Positions 1-6,321 are shown, numbered from the stretch's first letter. The stretch is 6,987 bases of DNA from Nitrospirota bacterium (GCA_020028595.1 JAIBHQ010000044.1:1-6987), one strand, 5' to 3'. Notes: generated from the letters alone by a model not told the origin. Made by a program: numbers and translations.

Positions 1-1
1 A

Positions 2-730
2 GCAAAAAGAGGCGGAATTCATCAGTGGCCACTGAGTGAACGACCACGGGAGCGACTGCTGCAGGACGGTCCTGGGGCGTTGTCGGATGCGCAATTGCTG
101 GCAATTCTGCTGCGTGTGGGACGCCAGGATTCCTCGGCCGTTGAAGTGGCCATGGATCTCTTGCGGCAATTGGACGGCCTGCGCGGGCTGTCCAACCGTA
201 GCGTGGAGGAACTCTGCCGGATTTCCGGTGTCGGCCCGGCCAAGGCGGCGCAGCTGAAGGCGGCGATTGAGCTGGGCAAGCGCGTGCTGGCGGCACCGCT
301 GTCGAGCGGGACGAAGATTGCATCCAGCGCGGACCTGTTTCGGCACTACTATCCGCTGCTGCGGGATCTCCGCCATGAGATGTTCAAGATCGTGCTGATG
401 GACGCCAAGCATGTCATCATCAGAGACGCGACGATCTCAGAGGGAAGCCTCACGATGAGCATCGTGCATCCCCGCGAGGTGTTCAATCTGGTCGTCCGGG
501 AGTCTGCGGCGGCGGTGATTTTTGTACACAATCATCCGAGCGGCGATCCCAGCCCCAGCGAGGAGGACCGGGTGCTGACTGCCAGGCTGGTTGCTGCCGG
601 TGAGCTGCTGGGCATCCAGGTGCTGGACCATCTGATTGTCGGCGACGGGCGCTATACGAGTTTTGCCGATCAGGGATGGCTGAACCAGGATCGGCCTGCG
701 CGCGCAACTGTCGGGCGGGCCAAGAAATGA
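2..730 (+). CDS. radC: RadC/JAB-domain protein, 5' end outside the window
   Basis: RadC-family (MPN/JAB domain) protein; 242 residues are visible. The reading frame is open from base 2 and encodes HQWPLSERPRERLLQDG before the conserved ALSDAQLLAILLRVG stretch. The TTG at 80 lies inside this conserved N-terminus and is not the start; no ATG, GTG or TTG precedes it in frame, so the true start should lie just left of the window. Counting from base 2, a helix-hairpin-helix-like segment (SGVGPAKAAQLK) sits near residues 75-86. The metal-binding JAMM signature HNHPSGDPSPSEED covers residues 176-189 (bases 527-568), with H176, H178, S186 and D189 present, so the metalloprotease-type site looks complete. 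The family was named for DNA repair, but the original E. coli radC allele was reassigned to recG and its biochemical role remains unsettled. It is followed by a hairpin and a new promoter-like element, so it is probably not co-transcribed with yqgE. Confidence 0.95.
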   Translation, partial: AKRGGIHQWPLSERPRERLLQDGPGALSDAQLLAILLRVGRQDSSAVEVAMDLLRQLDGLRGLSNRSVEELCRISGVGPAKAAQLKAAIELGKRVLAAPLSSGTKIASSADLFRHYYPLLRDLRHEMFKIVLMDAKHVIIRDATISEGSLTMSIVHPREVFNLVVRESAAAVIFVHNHPSGDPSPSEEDRVLTARLVAAGELLGIQVLDHLIVGDGRYTSFADQGWLNQDRPARATVGRAKK

Positions 731-752
731 TTTGTTTGGTCCGGTGCATTTT
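716..752 (+). terminator. Possible intrinsic terminator at the end of radC
   Basis: Bases 716-723 (CGGGCCAA) pair with 736-743 (TTGGTCCG) over 8 bp with one G-T wobble. The 12-base loop contains the radC stop codon (728-730). A short T run (749-752) follows 5 bases after the stem. The stem is GC-rich, but the T tract is short and offset, so termination is likely partial at best. The right arm overlaps the candidate -35 region of the next transcript. Confidence 0.35.
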
Positions 753-760
753 GGTATAAG
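732..760 (+). promoter_or_regulatory. Possible sigma-70 promoter for yqgE and the EF-G-like gene
   Basis: TATAAG at 755-760 matches the -10 consensus at 5 of 6 positions and is preceded by TGG at 752-754, which fits the extended -10 (TGn) rule. A weak -35 (TTGTTT, 732-737) lies 17 bases upstream. Transcription would start near 767, leaving a leader of about 60 bases before the ATG at 826. The element stands out in an AT-richer patch of a GC-rich region. No experimental support is available from sequence alone. Confidence 0.4.
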
Positions 761-825
761 CAAGCCTCTGCATAGCCGCCCGGGTCCATACGACATGGCG
801 GGAATTCGACTGCGGTGGGTGCAGA

Positions 826-1506
826 ATGACTACCGTAGGGCGATCCAGTGACTGCTCCTTCCTGTGCCGGTTGCTTCCCGGTGCGCTTCTTTCCCTGTCT
901 GCGCTCGTTTCGTCCTATCTCATTGGACTGCCTGATCTTGTCCTTGCGGAGAACAAGCCGGAGGTTCCCTCCACGCGTGCCCTTAAAAAGGGAGTGCTGC
1001 TTGTCGCGCACCCAAGCCTGACGGATCCGAACTTCCAGCAAACCGTTGTGCTGATCTGCGAACACGAAGCAGAAGGGACATTGGGGGTCATCATCAACCG
1101 GCCGACCGCAGTCCCGCTCTCTGAAGCGCTCCCGAACGTGTCCGTGTTGAAGGGGACGTCGTATGTCTTGTTTGCCGGAGGACCGGTTCAGCCGGACGGA
1201 ATTCTCATGCTGTTTCGCATCGTCGAGGCTCCGGAGAGAATGAAAAAAGTTATTGAGCGTGTGTATCTGGGACTGCATCAAGAGACTCTCGAGCGGGTCA
1301 TCACGAAACCGCAGCCGACAGAAACGTTTCGTGCCTACGCCGGCTATACCGGGTGGGCGCCAGGGCAATTGGAATTTGAGATGGCCATGGGGTCCTGGGC
1401 GGTGGTTCCGGCCGACCCGACGAGCATTTTCGACAAGGCGCCGGAGACGCTCTGGGCGGAGATGGTTGAGGCCATCCAGGCGCCACGTGTGATTCGACTG
1501 GAATGA
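826..1506 (+). CDS. yqgE: YqgE/AlgH family protein with an N-terminal signal-like extension
   Basis: A 226-residue UPF0301 (YqgE/AlgH) protein of unknown biochemical function. Family landmarks are visible: GVLLVAHPSLTDPNF (56-70), NRP (91-93), GGPVQPDG (118-125) and GWAPGQLEFE (176-185). The family domain begins near residue 52 and accounts for about 175-185 residues, close to the usual full length of these proteins. The extra N-terminus has a hydrophobic run (about 16-35) ending in VLA at 39-41, which fits signal peptidase I cleavage before E42. The start at 826 is the first ATG. The only other plausible start, TTG at 871, still keeps the hydrophobic run, and no ATG, GTG or TTG occurs between there and the conserved domain, so the leader is not a start-calling artefact. 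The ribosome-binding site is weak (GGTGGG at 814-819). The EF-G-like gene follows after 54 bases. Characterised relatives are thought to be cytosolic, so export is an inference. Confidence 0.9.
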   Translation: MTTVGRSSDCSFLCRLLPGALLSLSALVSSYLIGLPDLVLAENKPEVPSTRALKKGVLLVAHPSLTDPNFQQTVVLICEHEAEGTLGVIINRPTAVPLSEALPNVSVLKGTSYVLFAGGPVQPDGILMLFRIVEAPERMKKVIERVYLGLHQETLERVITKPQPTETFRAYAGYTGWAPGQLEFEMAMGSWAVVPADPTSIFDKAPETLWAEMVEAIQAPRVIRLE

Positions 1507-1543
1507 CCGGGAGGAGCCGACCGGCCTGATTGCCGGCGGTCAT
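1503..1543 (+). other. Hairpin between yqgE and the EF-G-like gene
   Basis: ATGACCG at 1503-1509, which contains the yqgE stop codon, pairs perfectly with CGGTCAT at 1537-1543. Stacked directly inside on the right arm, CCGGC at 1521-1525 pairs with GCCGG at 1532-1536 around a 6-base loop. The left strand carries an 11-base bulge (1510-1520) containing GGAGGAG. No T run follows, so it does not look like a terminator. It may be an mRNA-stability or translation-control structure; it ends 5 bases before the Shine-Dalgarno sequence of the next gene. The pairing is seen; any function is inferred. Confidence 0.3.
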
Positions 1544-1548
1544 GTCCC

Positions 1549-1556
1549 GGGGGAGG
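1549..1556 (+). promoter_or_regulatory. Ribosome-binding site of the EF-G-like gene, short spacing
   Basis: GGGGGAGG is a strong Shine-Dalgarno match, but only 4 bases separate it from the ATG at 1561, closer than usual. No other in-frame start codon exists between the yqgE stop, which is in the same frame, and 1561. The site therefore fixes the start of the 699-residue protein. Confidence 0.7.
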
Positions 1557-1560
1557 ATGT

Positions 1561-3660
1561 ATGGGGAAAGATGCGCATGCCGACACGATCAGGAATATTG
1601 CGGTCGTTTCCGCTGCCGGAGCCGGGACGACATCTCTTGTCGAAGCGCTTCTCTATGCGGCCGGCGTCATTCCAGCGATGGGATCCATCGCGAACGGGAA
1701 TACGGTATCCGACTTTGAGCCGGAGGAGATTCACCGGAAAGTTTCCGTGAGCACGGCGGTGGCGCATTTCCCTTGGAAGGGTACGACGTTTAATCTGCTG
1801 GATACGCCCGGCGCGCTGAGTTTTCAGGGGGAAACCAAACTCGCACTGCATGCGGTCGACGGGGTGCTCGTTGTGCTGGGAGCGGCATCGGGCATGCGAA
1901 CGGAACTGGAGAAAATCTGGACGACGATCAGCGACCTTCGATTGCCCTGCATCCTTTTCGTGAACGAACTGGACAGGGAACGGACCGCGATCGAGCCGGT
2001 GCTCAAGGCGTGCGAGGACGTGCTCGAGATCCGCACCGTGCCGGTGACAATTCCGATCGGCGCGGAAGGGCGGCTCGAGGGCGTCGCACATGTCATCGAA
2101 GGCGCGGCCTATCGGCCTGTTGCAGGCAGCGCGAAGGTTCTGCGAGGCGACGTGCCTGCCGGTGTCGGCGGGCTGGTCGGGGAGGCAAGAAAGAAGCTCG
2201 TGGAAAGCGCGGCAGAAACGGATGACCGGTTGGTTGAAAAGTATCTGGCTCAGGGCGATCTGGCAGAGGCGGAGATCATGCAGGGCGTGAAAGCGGGGAC
2301 TTGCGCAAGAACGTTCGTTCCGGTTCTGTGCGGATCCGCGGTGCGCAATGTCGGCACGGCGCCTCTGCTGGATGCGCTGGCCGCGTATCTGCCGTCGCCT
2401 GCAGAAGCGGCTTTGCTTCGGCCGGTCAAAGGAACGGATCCTCAGACGGGTGAGGAGGCTGTGCGCGTGCCGGCTGCCGACGATCCATTTTCCGCCTATG
2501 TCTTCAAGACCCTGATTGATCCGTTTGCGGGTCACCTGACCTATCTGCGGGTCCTGTCCGGAACGCTGCATGCCGACGCGCCGTTCATGAATGCGGGCAG
2601 GCGTGTGAAGGAGAAAGGCGGGCATCTCTTTACAATCCTGGGAAAAAAGTACACGCCGGCCCAGCAGATCAGTGCCGGTGACATCGCGGCGATTGCCAAG
2701 CTGAAAGACACGCAGACGGGGGATACGGTGTGTGATGAGAAGCACCCCATTCTCTTTGCCCGCGTGCCGCTGCCCAAACCGGTGTTCTCCTTTGCCCTGG
2801 AGCCCAAGGCAAAGGCGGACATCGAGAAGGTGAGCGTGGGACTGCACAAGCTGGTCGAAGAAGATCCCATGCTGGAGTTCACTCGAAACCCGGAGACGAA
2901 GGAAATGGTTCTCGGCGGCATGGGACAACTGCATGTCGACGTGACGTTTGAGAAGTTACGACGGAAGTATGGCGTGGAGGTGGACATTCACGTCCCGAAA
3001 GTGCCGTACAAAGAAACGATCAGGAAAATGGCGCAGGCCCAGGGAAAATATAAGAAACAGACGGGCGGGCACGGGCAGTACGGCGACTGCTGGCTGCAAG
3101 TCGATCCGTTATCGCGGGGAGTCGGCTTTGAGTTCGCCAGCAAGGTCGTCGGGGGCGCGATCCCGAGAAACTTCATCCCGGCGATCGAAAAAGGTGTCGT
3201 CGAAGCGATGCACGAAGGCGGCCTGGCAGGATTCCCGATCGTGGATGTGCGCGTGACGGTCTATGATGGGTCCTACCACGTCGTGGATTCTTCTGAAATG
3301 TCGTTCAAGATTGCCGCCTCGATGGGGTTCAAGAAAGCGATGGAGCAGGCGCTGCCGGTCCTGCTTGAGCCGATCATGAGCGTGGAGGTGACGACGCCGG
3401 ACGACGTGGTGGGGGCGGTGATCGGCGATCTCAATGCCAGGAGAGGCCGGATCATCGGCGTGACGGCCAAAGGCCATGCCGAGATGATTCATGCGGCCGT
3501 CCCGCTGGCTGAAATGCTCATCTATGCGCCGATGCTGAACTCAATTACCGGCGGCCGGGCCACCTATGGGATGGAGTTTTCCTCGTACGAGGAAGTGCCG
3601 CGGGAGCTGGCGGCACGGGTGATTGAGGAGCACAAAGCGGCAAAACATGCGATGGCCTGA
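1561..3660 (+). CDS. Elongation factor G paralogue (FusA2-like) with a degenerate GTPase site
   Basis: A 699-residue, full-length EF-G-type protein; EF-G drives ribosomal translocation using GTP. Domain order is complete: G domain with insert (1-280), domain II (about 308-400), III (405-480), IV (482-600) and V (603-690). The G5 motif GSA (258-260) and domain III GGMGQLHVDV (452-461) are normal, as is the domain IV tip DGSYHVVDSSEMSFK (569-583). The nucleotide site is not. The P-loop reads SAAGAGTTS (17-25), with T23 where the invariant Lys belongs. DTPG (81-84) is followed by A85 where canonical EF-G has the catalytic His. The NKxD motif reads NELD (135-138). The switch I Thr position appears to be Ser (S62). 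The main fusA gene must be elsewhere, since this protein is unlikely to be the housekeeping factor. EF-G paralogues that work without GTP hydrolysis are known (Bacteroides EF-G2), so a conditional ribosome factor is plausible. TetM-type ribosome protection is less likely. It probably shares a transcript with yqgE. Confidence 0.92.
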   Translation: MGKDAHADTIRNIAVVSAAGAGTTSLVEALLYAAGVIPAMGSIANGNTVSDFEPEEIHRKVSVSTAVAHFPWKGTTFNLLDTPGALSFQGETKLALHAVDGVLVVLGAASGMRTELEKIWTTISDLRLPCILFVNELDRERTAIEPVLKACEDVLEIRTVPVTIPIGAEGRLEGVAHVIEGAAYRPVAGSAKVLRGDVPAGVGGLVGEARKKLVESAAETDDRLVEKYLAQGDLAEAEIMQGVKAGTCARTFVPVLCGSAVRNVGTAPLLDALAAYLPSPAEAALLRPVKGTDPQTGEEAVRVPAADDPFSAYVFKTLIDPFAGHLTYLRVLSGTLHADAPFMNAGRRVKEKGGHLFTILGKKYTPAQQISAGDIAAIAKLKDTQTGDTVCDEKHPILFARVPLPKPVFSFALEPKAKADIEKVSVGLHKLVEEDPMLEFTRNPETKEMVLGGMGQLHVDVTFEKLRRKYGVEVDIHVPKVPYKETIRKMAQAQGKYKKQTGGHGQYGDCWLQVDPLSRGVGFEFASKVVGGAIPRNFIPAIEKGVVEAMHEGGLAGFPIVDVRVTVYDGSYHVVDSSEMSFKIAASMGFKKAMEQALPVLLEPIMSVEVTTPDDVVGAVIGDLNARRGRIIGVTAKGHAEMIHAAVPLAEMLIYAPMLNSITGGRATYGMEFSSYEEVPRELAARVIEEHKAAKHAMA

Positions 3661-3687
3661 GCAGCCTACTTGTCGGCCGGCTTCAGG
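3656..3687. terminator. Hairpin spanning both stop codons of the convergent genes
   Basis: CCTGA (3656-3660) pairs with TCAGG (3683-3687), and GC (3661-3662) with GC (3680-3681). After a small internal loop, GCC (3664-3666) pairs with GGC (3675-3677) around an 8-base loop. The stem includes the TGA stop of the EF-G-like gene, and the pairing region also takes in the first base of the htrA stop signal. There is no adjacent T tract on either strand, so a bidirectional terminator role is weakly supported. It is the only candidate terminator in the 5-base gap. Confidence 0.25.
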
Positions 3688-5036
3688 ACGACATAAAACG
3701 CGCGGATTTCGCGAAGCACTCGTAACAGGATGGTGTCTCCGCGCTTGGCTTTTAAGACGGCCGTCGTAAAGGCGTTCACAGAGGCCACTTCAACGCGGTT
3801 GACTTCCCTGATGAGGTCTCCTTCCCTCAGGCCTTCCGCTTCCGCAATGCTGCCGCGATCCACCTTGGCAATCAGCACGCCGGTAGACTCTCTGAGTTTG
3901 AACTTGCCCGCCAACTCGGCGGTCAATTCCTGAACGTCCAGCCCGAGTTTGACTTCCGATCGTGACGGAGGGGGCAGGGAGGCGACGACCGGGGCATCCT
4001 GGCGCTCGCTGAGCGGGACGGGCAGTAATTGGCGGCGTCCGTCACGGATGACTTCGACTTTTGCGGTGGCGCCTGGCGGCAGGGTGGCGATAAGGCGGGA
4101 CAGCATATTGGGTGTTTCCACGGCTTTGCCGTCCACTTTGGTGATGATGTCGCCCGGTTTAATGCCGGCGCGGGAGGCCGGATCATTGTCAAACACTTCA
4201 TTCACCAGCACGCCTTCGCCTTCGGTGACGCCGAATTTCTCCGCGAGATCGGCCGTCACCGGCTGAATGCCCACGCCCAGCCATCCTCGGACCACCTTGC
4301 CTCGCACGAGGAGTTGTTCCATGACCTGCCTGGCCATGTTTGAGGGGATGGCAAAGCCGATGCCCTGGGCGAAGTTGATGATGGCCGTGTTGATGCCGAT
4401 GACCTCGCCGTGCATATTGAACAGCGGGCCGCCTGAGTTTCCGGGGTTGATGGAAGCGTCGGTTTGGAGAAAATTCTCATAGCGGGACAAGTTCATGTTT
4501 TCGCGTCCGATCCCGCTGATGACGCCCAAGGTGACGGTTCGGTCCAGTCCAAAGGGATTTCCCACCGCAAGGGCCCATTGGCCGACCTTGACGGTAGAGG
4601 AGTCGCCGAAGTGTGCGCTGGGCAGCTTCCGGTCCGTGGTGACTTTCAAAATGGCCAAATCGGTGTCGGGATCCTTGCCGATGACCTGGGCGATGAACTT
4701 GGTTTTGTCAGACAGCCGAACCTCGACTTCGGTGGCGTCGCTGACGACGTGATTATTCGTAATGATATGCCCGTCCTGGTCAATGATCACGCCGGAGCCG
4801 GACCCCGGCGCATTCGGAGGCCGCTCGCGCAGGGTGTCCTTGGGGCGGATGGCTCCCACGCTGACTACGGACGGTTTCACGCGTTCGGCCAGGTCCGTGA
4901 TGACGTCCTGCATCTCCTCGAGCAGATGGAGTCCGCCCGGCTCGGCCGAGGCGGAAACGGGCCGGTCTGCGTCGAGCGGCAGCCAGAGTGCCAGGCTCAG
5001 TATCCCGATGCACCATCCGAGCCGTACGGTGCTCAT
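3666..5036 (-). CDS. Periplasmic HtrA/DegQ-type serine protease with two PDZ domains
   Basis: A 456-residue trypsin-fold protease of the HtrA (DegP/DegQ/DegS) family, which degrades misfolded envelope proteins. It begins with a signal peptide: hydrophobic residues 7-20 and an ASA site at 29-31, predicting cleavage before E32. The protease domain covers about 55-245, with the triad His96 (NNHVV), Asp126 (DTDLAILK) and Ser201 (GNSGGPL) complete, so it should be active. PDZ1 spans about 250-345 (GWLGVGIQ, AGIKPGDIITKVDG) and PDZ2 about 362-456 (LGLDVQE, GLREGDLIREVN). Two PDZ domains and this length match DegP/DegQ rather than the one-PDZ DegS. The linker before the active-site His is short (about 62-80), more like DegQ than DegP. 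The ATG overlaps the stop of the upstream RCK_C gene (ATGA) and has only a weak ribosome-binding site, so translation is probably coupled. Cys9 lies before the hydrophobic stretch and is not a lipobox. It is the last gene of the operon. Confidence 0.95.
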   Translation of the reverse strand: MSTVRLGWCIGILSLALWLPLDADRPVSASAEPGGLHLLEEMQDVITDLAERVKPSVVSVGAIRPKDTLRERPPNAPGSGSGVIIDQDGHIITNNHVVSDATEVEVRLSDKTKFIAQVIGKDPDTDLAILKVTTDRKLPSAHFGDSSTVKVGQWALAVGNPFGLDRTVTLGVISGIGRENMNLSRYENFLQTDASINPGNSGGPLFNMHGEVIGINTAIINFAQGIGFAIPSNMARQVMEQLLVRGKVVRGWLGVGIQPVTADLAEKFGVTEGEGVLVNEVFDNDPASRAGIKPGDIITKVDGKAVETPNMLSRLIATLPPGATAKVEVIRDGRRQLLPVPLSERQDAPVVASLPPPSRSEVKLGLDVQELTAELAGKFKLRESTGVLIAKVDRGSIAEAEGLREGDLIREVNRVEVASVNAFTTAVLKAKRGDTILLRVLREIRAFYVVLKPADK

Positions 5037-5659
5037 GCCGTCGCTCGCTTTCGTTCCAGAAAAATGGGGAGGACAGCCTTCAGTTCTTCTCGAAGGCCTA
5101 ATAAAATCACCGTATCGCCCGGTCTGAGCACGACGGTGTCAAAACTGAGGACCAACGAGGGGCCGCGTAACACCATCACGAGGCGAACGGAAGCCGGGAG
5201 CCCGAGCTGACCGACCGTGCAGCCGATCGCAGGCGCCCCTTGAACGACTCGAAGCCGCTCGATTGTCGCTGAACGAAGAAAGAGGTCGCGTTCCAGGGTG
5301 AGGAGATCTTCGCGCAATGCCTCGGATTCAATCTGCCGGACACGCGGATCGACCTGCAAGAGCTCTTTTTTGAGTGCGCGCACGCGGGACGCGGTTTCGG
5401 CGACACGCTGTTCGGTCACGCCCGGAAGCGCCGCATGTGCCAGTCCGCCGTCGTGTGTTGCGAGCACGGTGCAGAGTTCGGCGCCGAGATGCTGCTGGAG
5501 GCGCTCAATTTCATCGCATAGGGAGGCGGCCTGCCAGTGCAATTTAAGGATCTGAACCTTCCGGTTTACGCGTTCTGCAATTGCCAGCACGGTTTCATGG
5601 ATGCCGCGGGCCGTCAGCGTAAATTCCTTGCGGATGCGGCGGAGAAACTCGACGGTCAT
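5033..5659 (-). CDS. Helical/coiled-coil protein with a C-terminal RCK_C (TrkA-C) domain
   Basis: A 208-residue, soluble-looking protein with no signal peptide or membrane segment. Residues 1-135 are predominantly helical, with heptad-like, charge-rich stretches at about 25-65 and 84-138 suggesting a coiled coil. Residues about 146-200 resemble an RCK_C/TrkA-C domain: CTVGQLGLP, a beta strand RLVMVLR, then VLRPGDTVILLGLREEL, whose PGDT...GL pattern is typical of that fold. The NAD-binding TrkA-N Rossmann domain usual in K+ channel regulators is absent, so it is not a TrkA subunit. RCK_C domains bind small ligands, including cyclic di-AMP in some proteins, which suggests a cytosolic sensor or adaptor; this is inference. 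The start has a good Shine-Dalgarno (AGGGA, 6 bases away). It lies 17 bases after plsY, and its stop overlaps the htrA ATG. The long N-terminal region matches no family I recognise. Confidence 0.85.
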   Translation of the reverse strand: MTVEFLRRIRKEFTLTARGIHETVLAIAERVNRKVQILKLHWQAASLCDEIERLQQHLGAELCTVLATHDGGLAHAALPGVTEQRVAETASRVRALKKELLQVDPRVRQIESEALREDLLTLERDLFLRSATIERLRVVQGAPAIGCTVGQLGLPASVRLVMVLRGPSLVLSFDTVVLRPGDTVILLGLREELKAVLPIFLERKRATA

Positions 5660-5676
5660 GGTTGGTCCCTGTGAAT

Positions 5677-6321
5677 TTACTGAGTCTGATAAGAGGTATT
5701 ATGTAAACTAGAAGATTGACCGATCTTCGGCTCGGTACCATGCCAGAGCCGCGCGATGTTCCCCGAATGGCGCGCCAGGATAATTCCACTCAAAACCAGT
5801 GTGAAGACCAGGAATTGTCCGCTCTTCCCGGCCAGCACTGCCAGGATGGGCAAGGTACAGAACGCGGCCAGGGCCGCTCCTGAAGAGTATCGCCAGAGAG
5901 CGGCGGTAAGTAGCCAGATCGCGACCAGTCCCAGCCCCACGGGCGGCGCAATGCCACCGACTGCGCCTATGGCGGTGGCCACCCCTTTCCCGCCCTGAAA
6001 CCTGAGAAAGACAGGAAGGAGGTGCCCCAGGACTGGACAGAGGGCGATAGCCAATATCCAGGTTTCGTGATCGATGGTGTGAACCGCCAGCCATCCGACG
6101 GCCCATCCTTTTCCCATGTCACCGGCCAGGGTCAGCAGCCCGGCCTTTTTGCCGGACACGCGCAGGACATTGGTGAACCCAATGTTGCGGCTGCCGGCGG
6201 TTCTGGGGTCAGGAGCACCCAGGCATTTCGAGACCACGATGCCAAACGGAACCGAGCCTGCCAGATATCCGCCAAGCGCCAGAAGAATTGGAAGCCAGTC
6301 GCCCGACTGCAACGATCCCAT
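5677..6321 (-). CDS. plsY: Acyl-phosphate:glycerol-3-phosphate acyltransferase PlsY
   Basis: A 214-residue integral inner-membrane enzyme that transfers an acyl chain from acyl-phosphate to glycerol 3-phosphate, making lysophosphatidic acid, the first step of phospholipid synthesis in most bacteria. All three conserved cytosolic motifs are present: GSVPFG (22-27) leading to DPRTAGSRNIGFTNVLR (38-54); GHLLPVFLRFQGGKG (99-113); and HSGNIARLWHGTEPKIG (185-201). Five hydrophobic segments are visible, at about 9-32, 72-100, 114-142, 148-164 and 169-183, as expected for PlsY. The polar C-terminal tail (about 202-214) is slightly longer than usual. The ATG directly abuts the pgsA stop (TAGATG), and its Shine-Dalgarno AAAGGG (6328-6333) lies inside the last codons of pgsA, so the two are probably translated from one message. 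Acyl-phosphate would come from PlsX, which is not in this window. Confidence 0.96.
   Translation of the reverse strand: MGSLQSGDWLPILLALGGYLAGSVPFGIVVSKCLGAPDPRTAGSRNIGFTNVLRVSGKKAGLLTLAGDMGKGWAVGWLAVHTIDHETWILAIALCPVLGHLLPVFLRFQGGKGVATAIGAVGGIAPPVGLGLVAIWLLTAALWRYSSGAALAAFCTLPILAVLAGKSGQFLVFTLVLSGIILARHSGNIARLWHGTEPKIGQSSSLHNTSYQTQ

Noticed and set aside
17..19. ATT as a rare radC start after the AGAGGCGG stretch
   Set aside because: ATT starts are very rare and the frame remains open to the left edge; an ordinary start just outside the window is more likely.
80..82. TTG as the radC start codon
   Set aside because: The upstream in-frame sequence encodes the conserved RadC N-terminus (SERPRERLL...GALSDAQLL), so this TTG is an internal Leu codon.
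670..1368. 232-codon open frame on the - strand across the radC end and yqgE
   Set aside because: It overlaps two recognisable genes and a promoter-like spacer, and its composition and lack of motifs mark it as a shadow.
1540..2934. 464-codon open frame on the - strand opposite the EF-G-like gene
   Set aside because: It lies wholly antisense to a strongly conserved protein. Its translation is rich in Arg, His and Gln, typical of a shadow frame in GC-rich DNA, and shows no recognisable domain.
1561..3660. Tetracycline-resistance ribosomal protection protein (TetM-like)
   Set aside because: The domain and motif pattern follows FusA2-type EF-G, and the defective nucleotide site is not a feature of TetM-type GTPases.
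5010..5012. Cys9 of the HtrA protein as a lipoprotein lipobox
   Set aside because: The preceding residues (LGW) do not fit a lipobox and the hydrophobic core follows the Cys, so signal peptidase I cleavage after ASA fits better.
4464..5210. 248-codon open frame on the + strand opposite htrA and the RCK_C gene
   Set aside because: It is antisense to a protease with a complete catalytic triad, has no ribosome-binding site or family motif, and would cross the ATGA junction.
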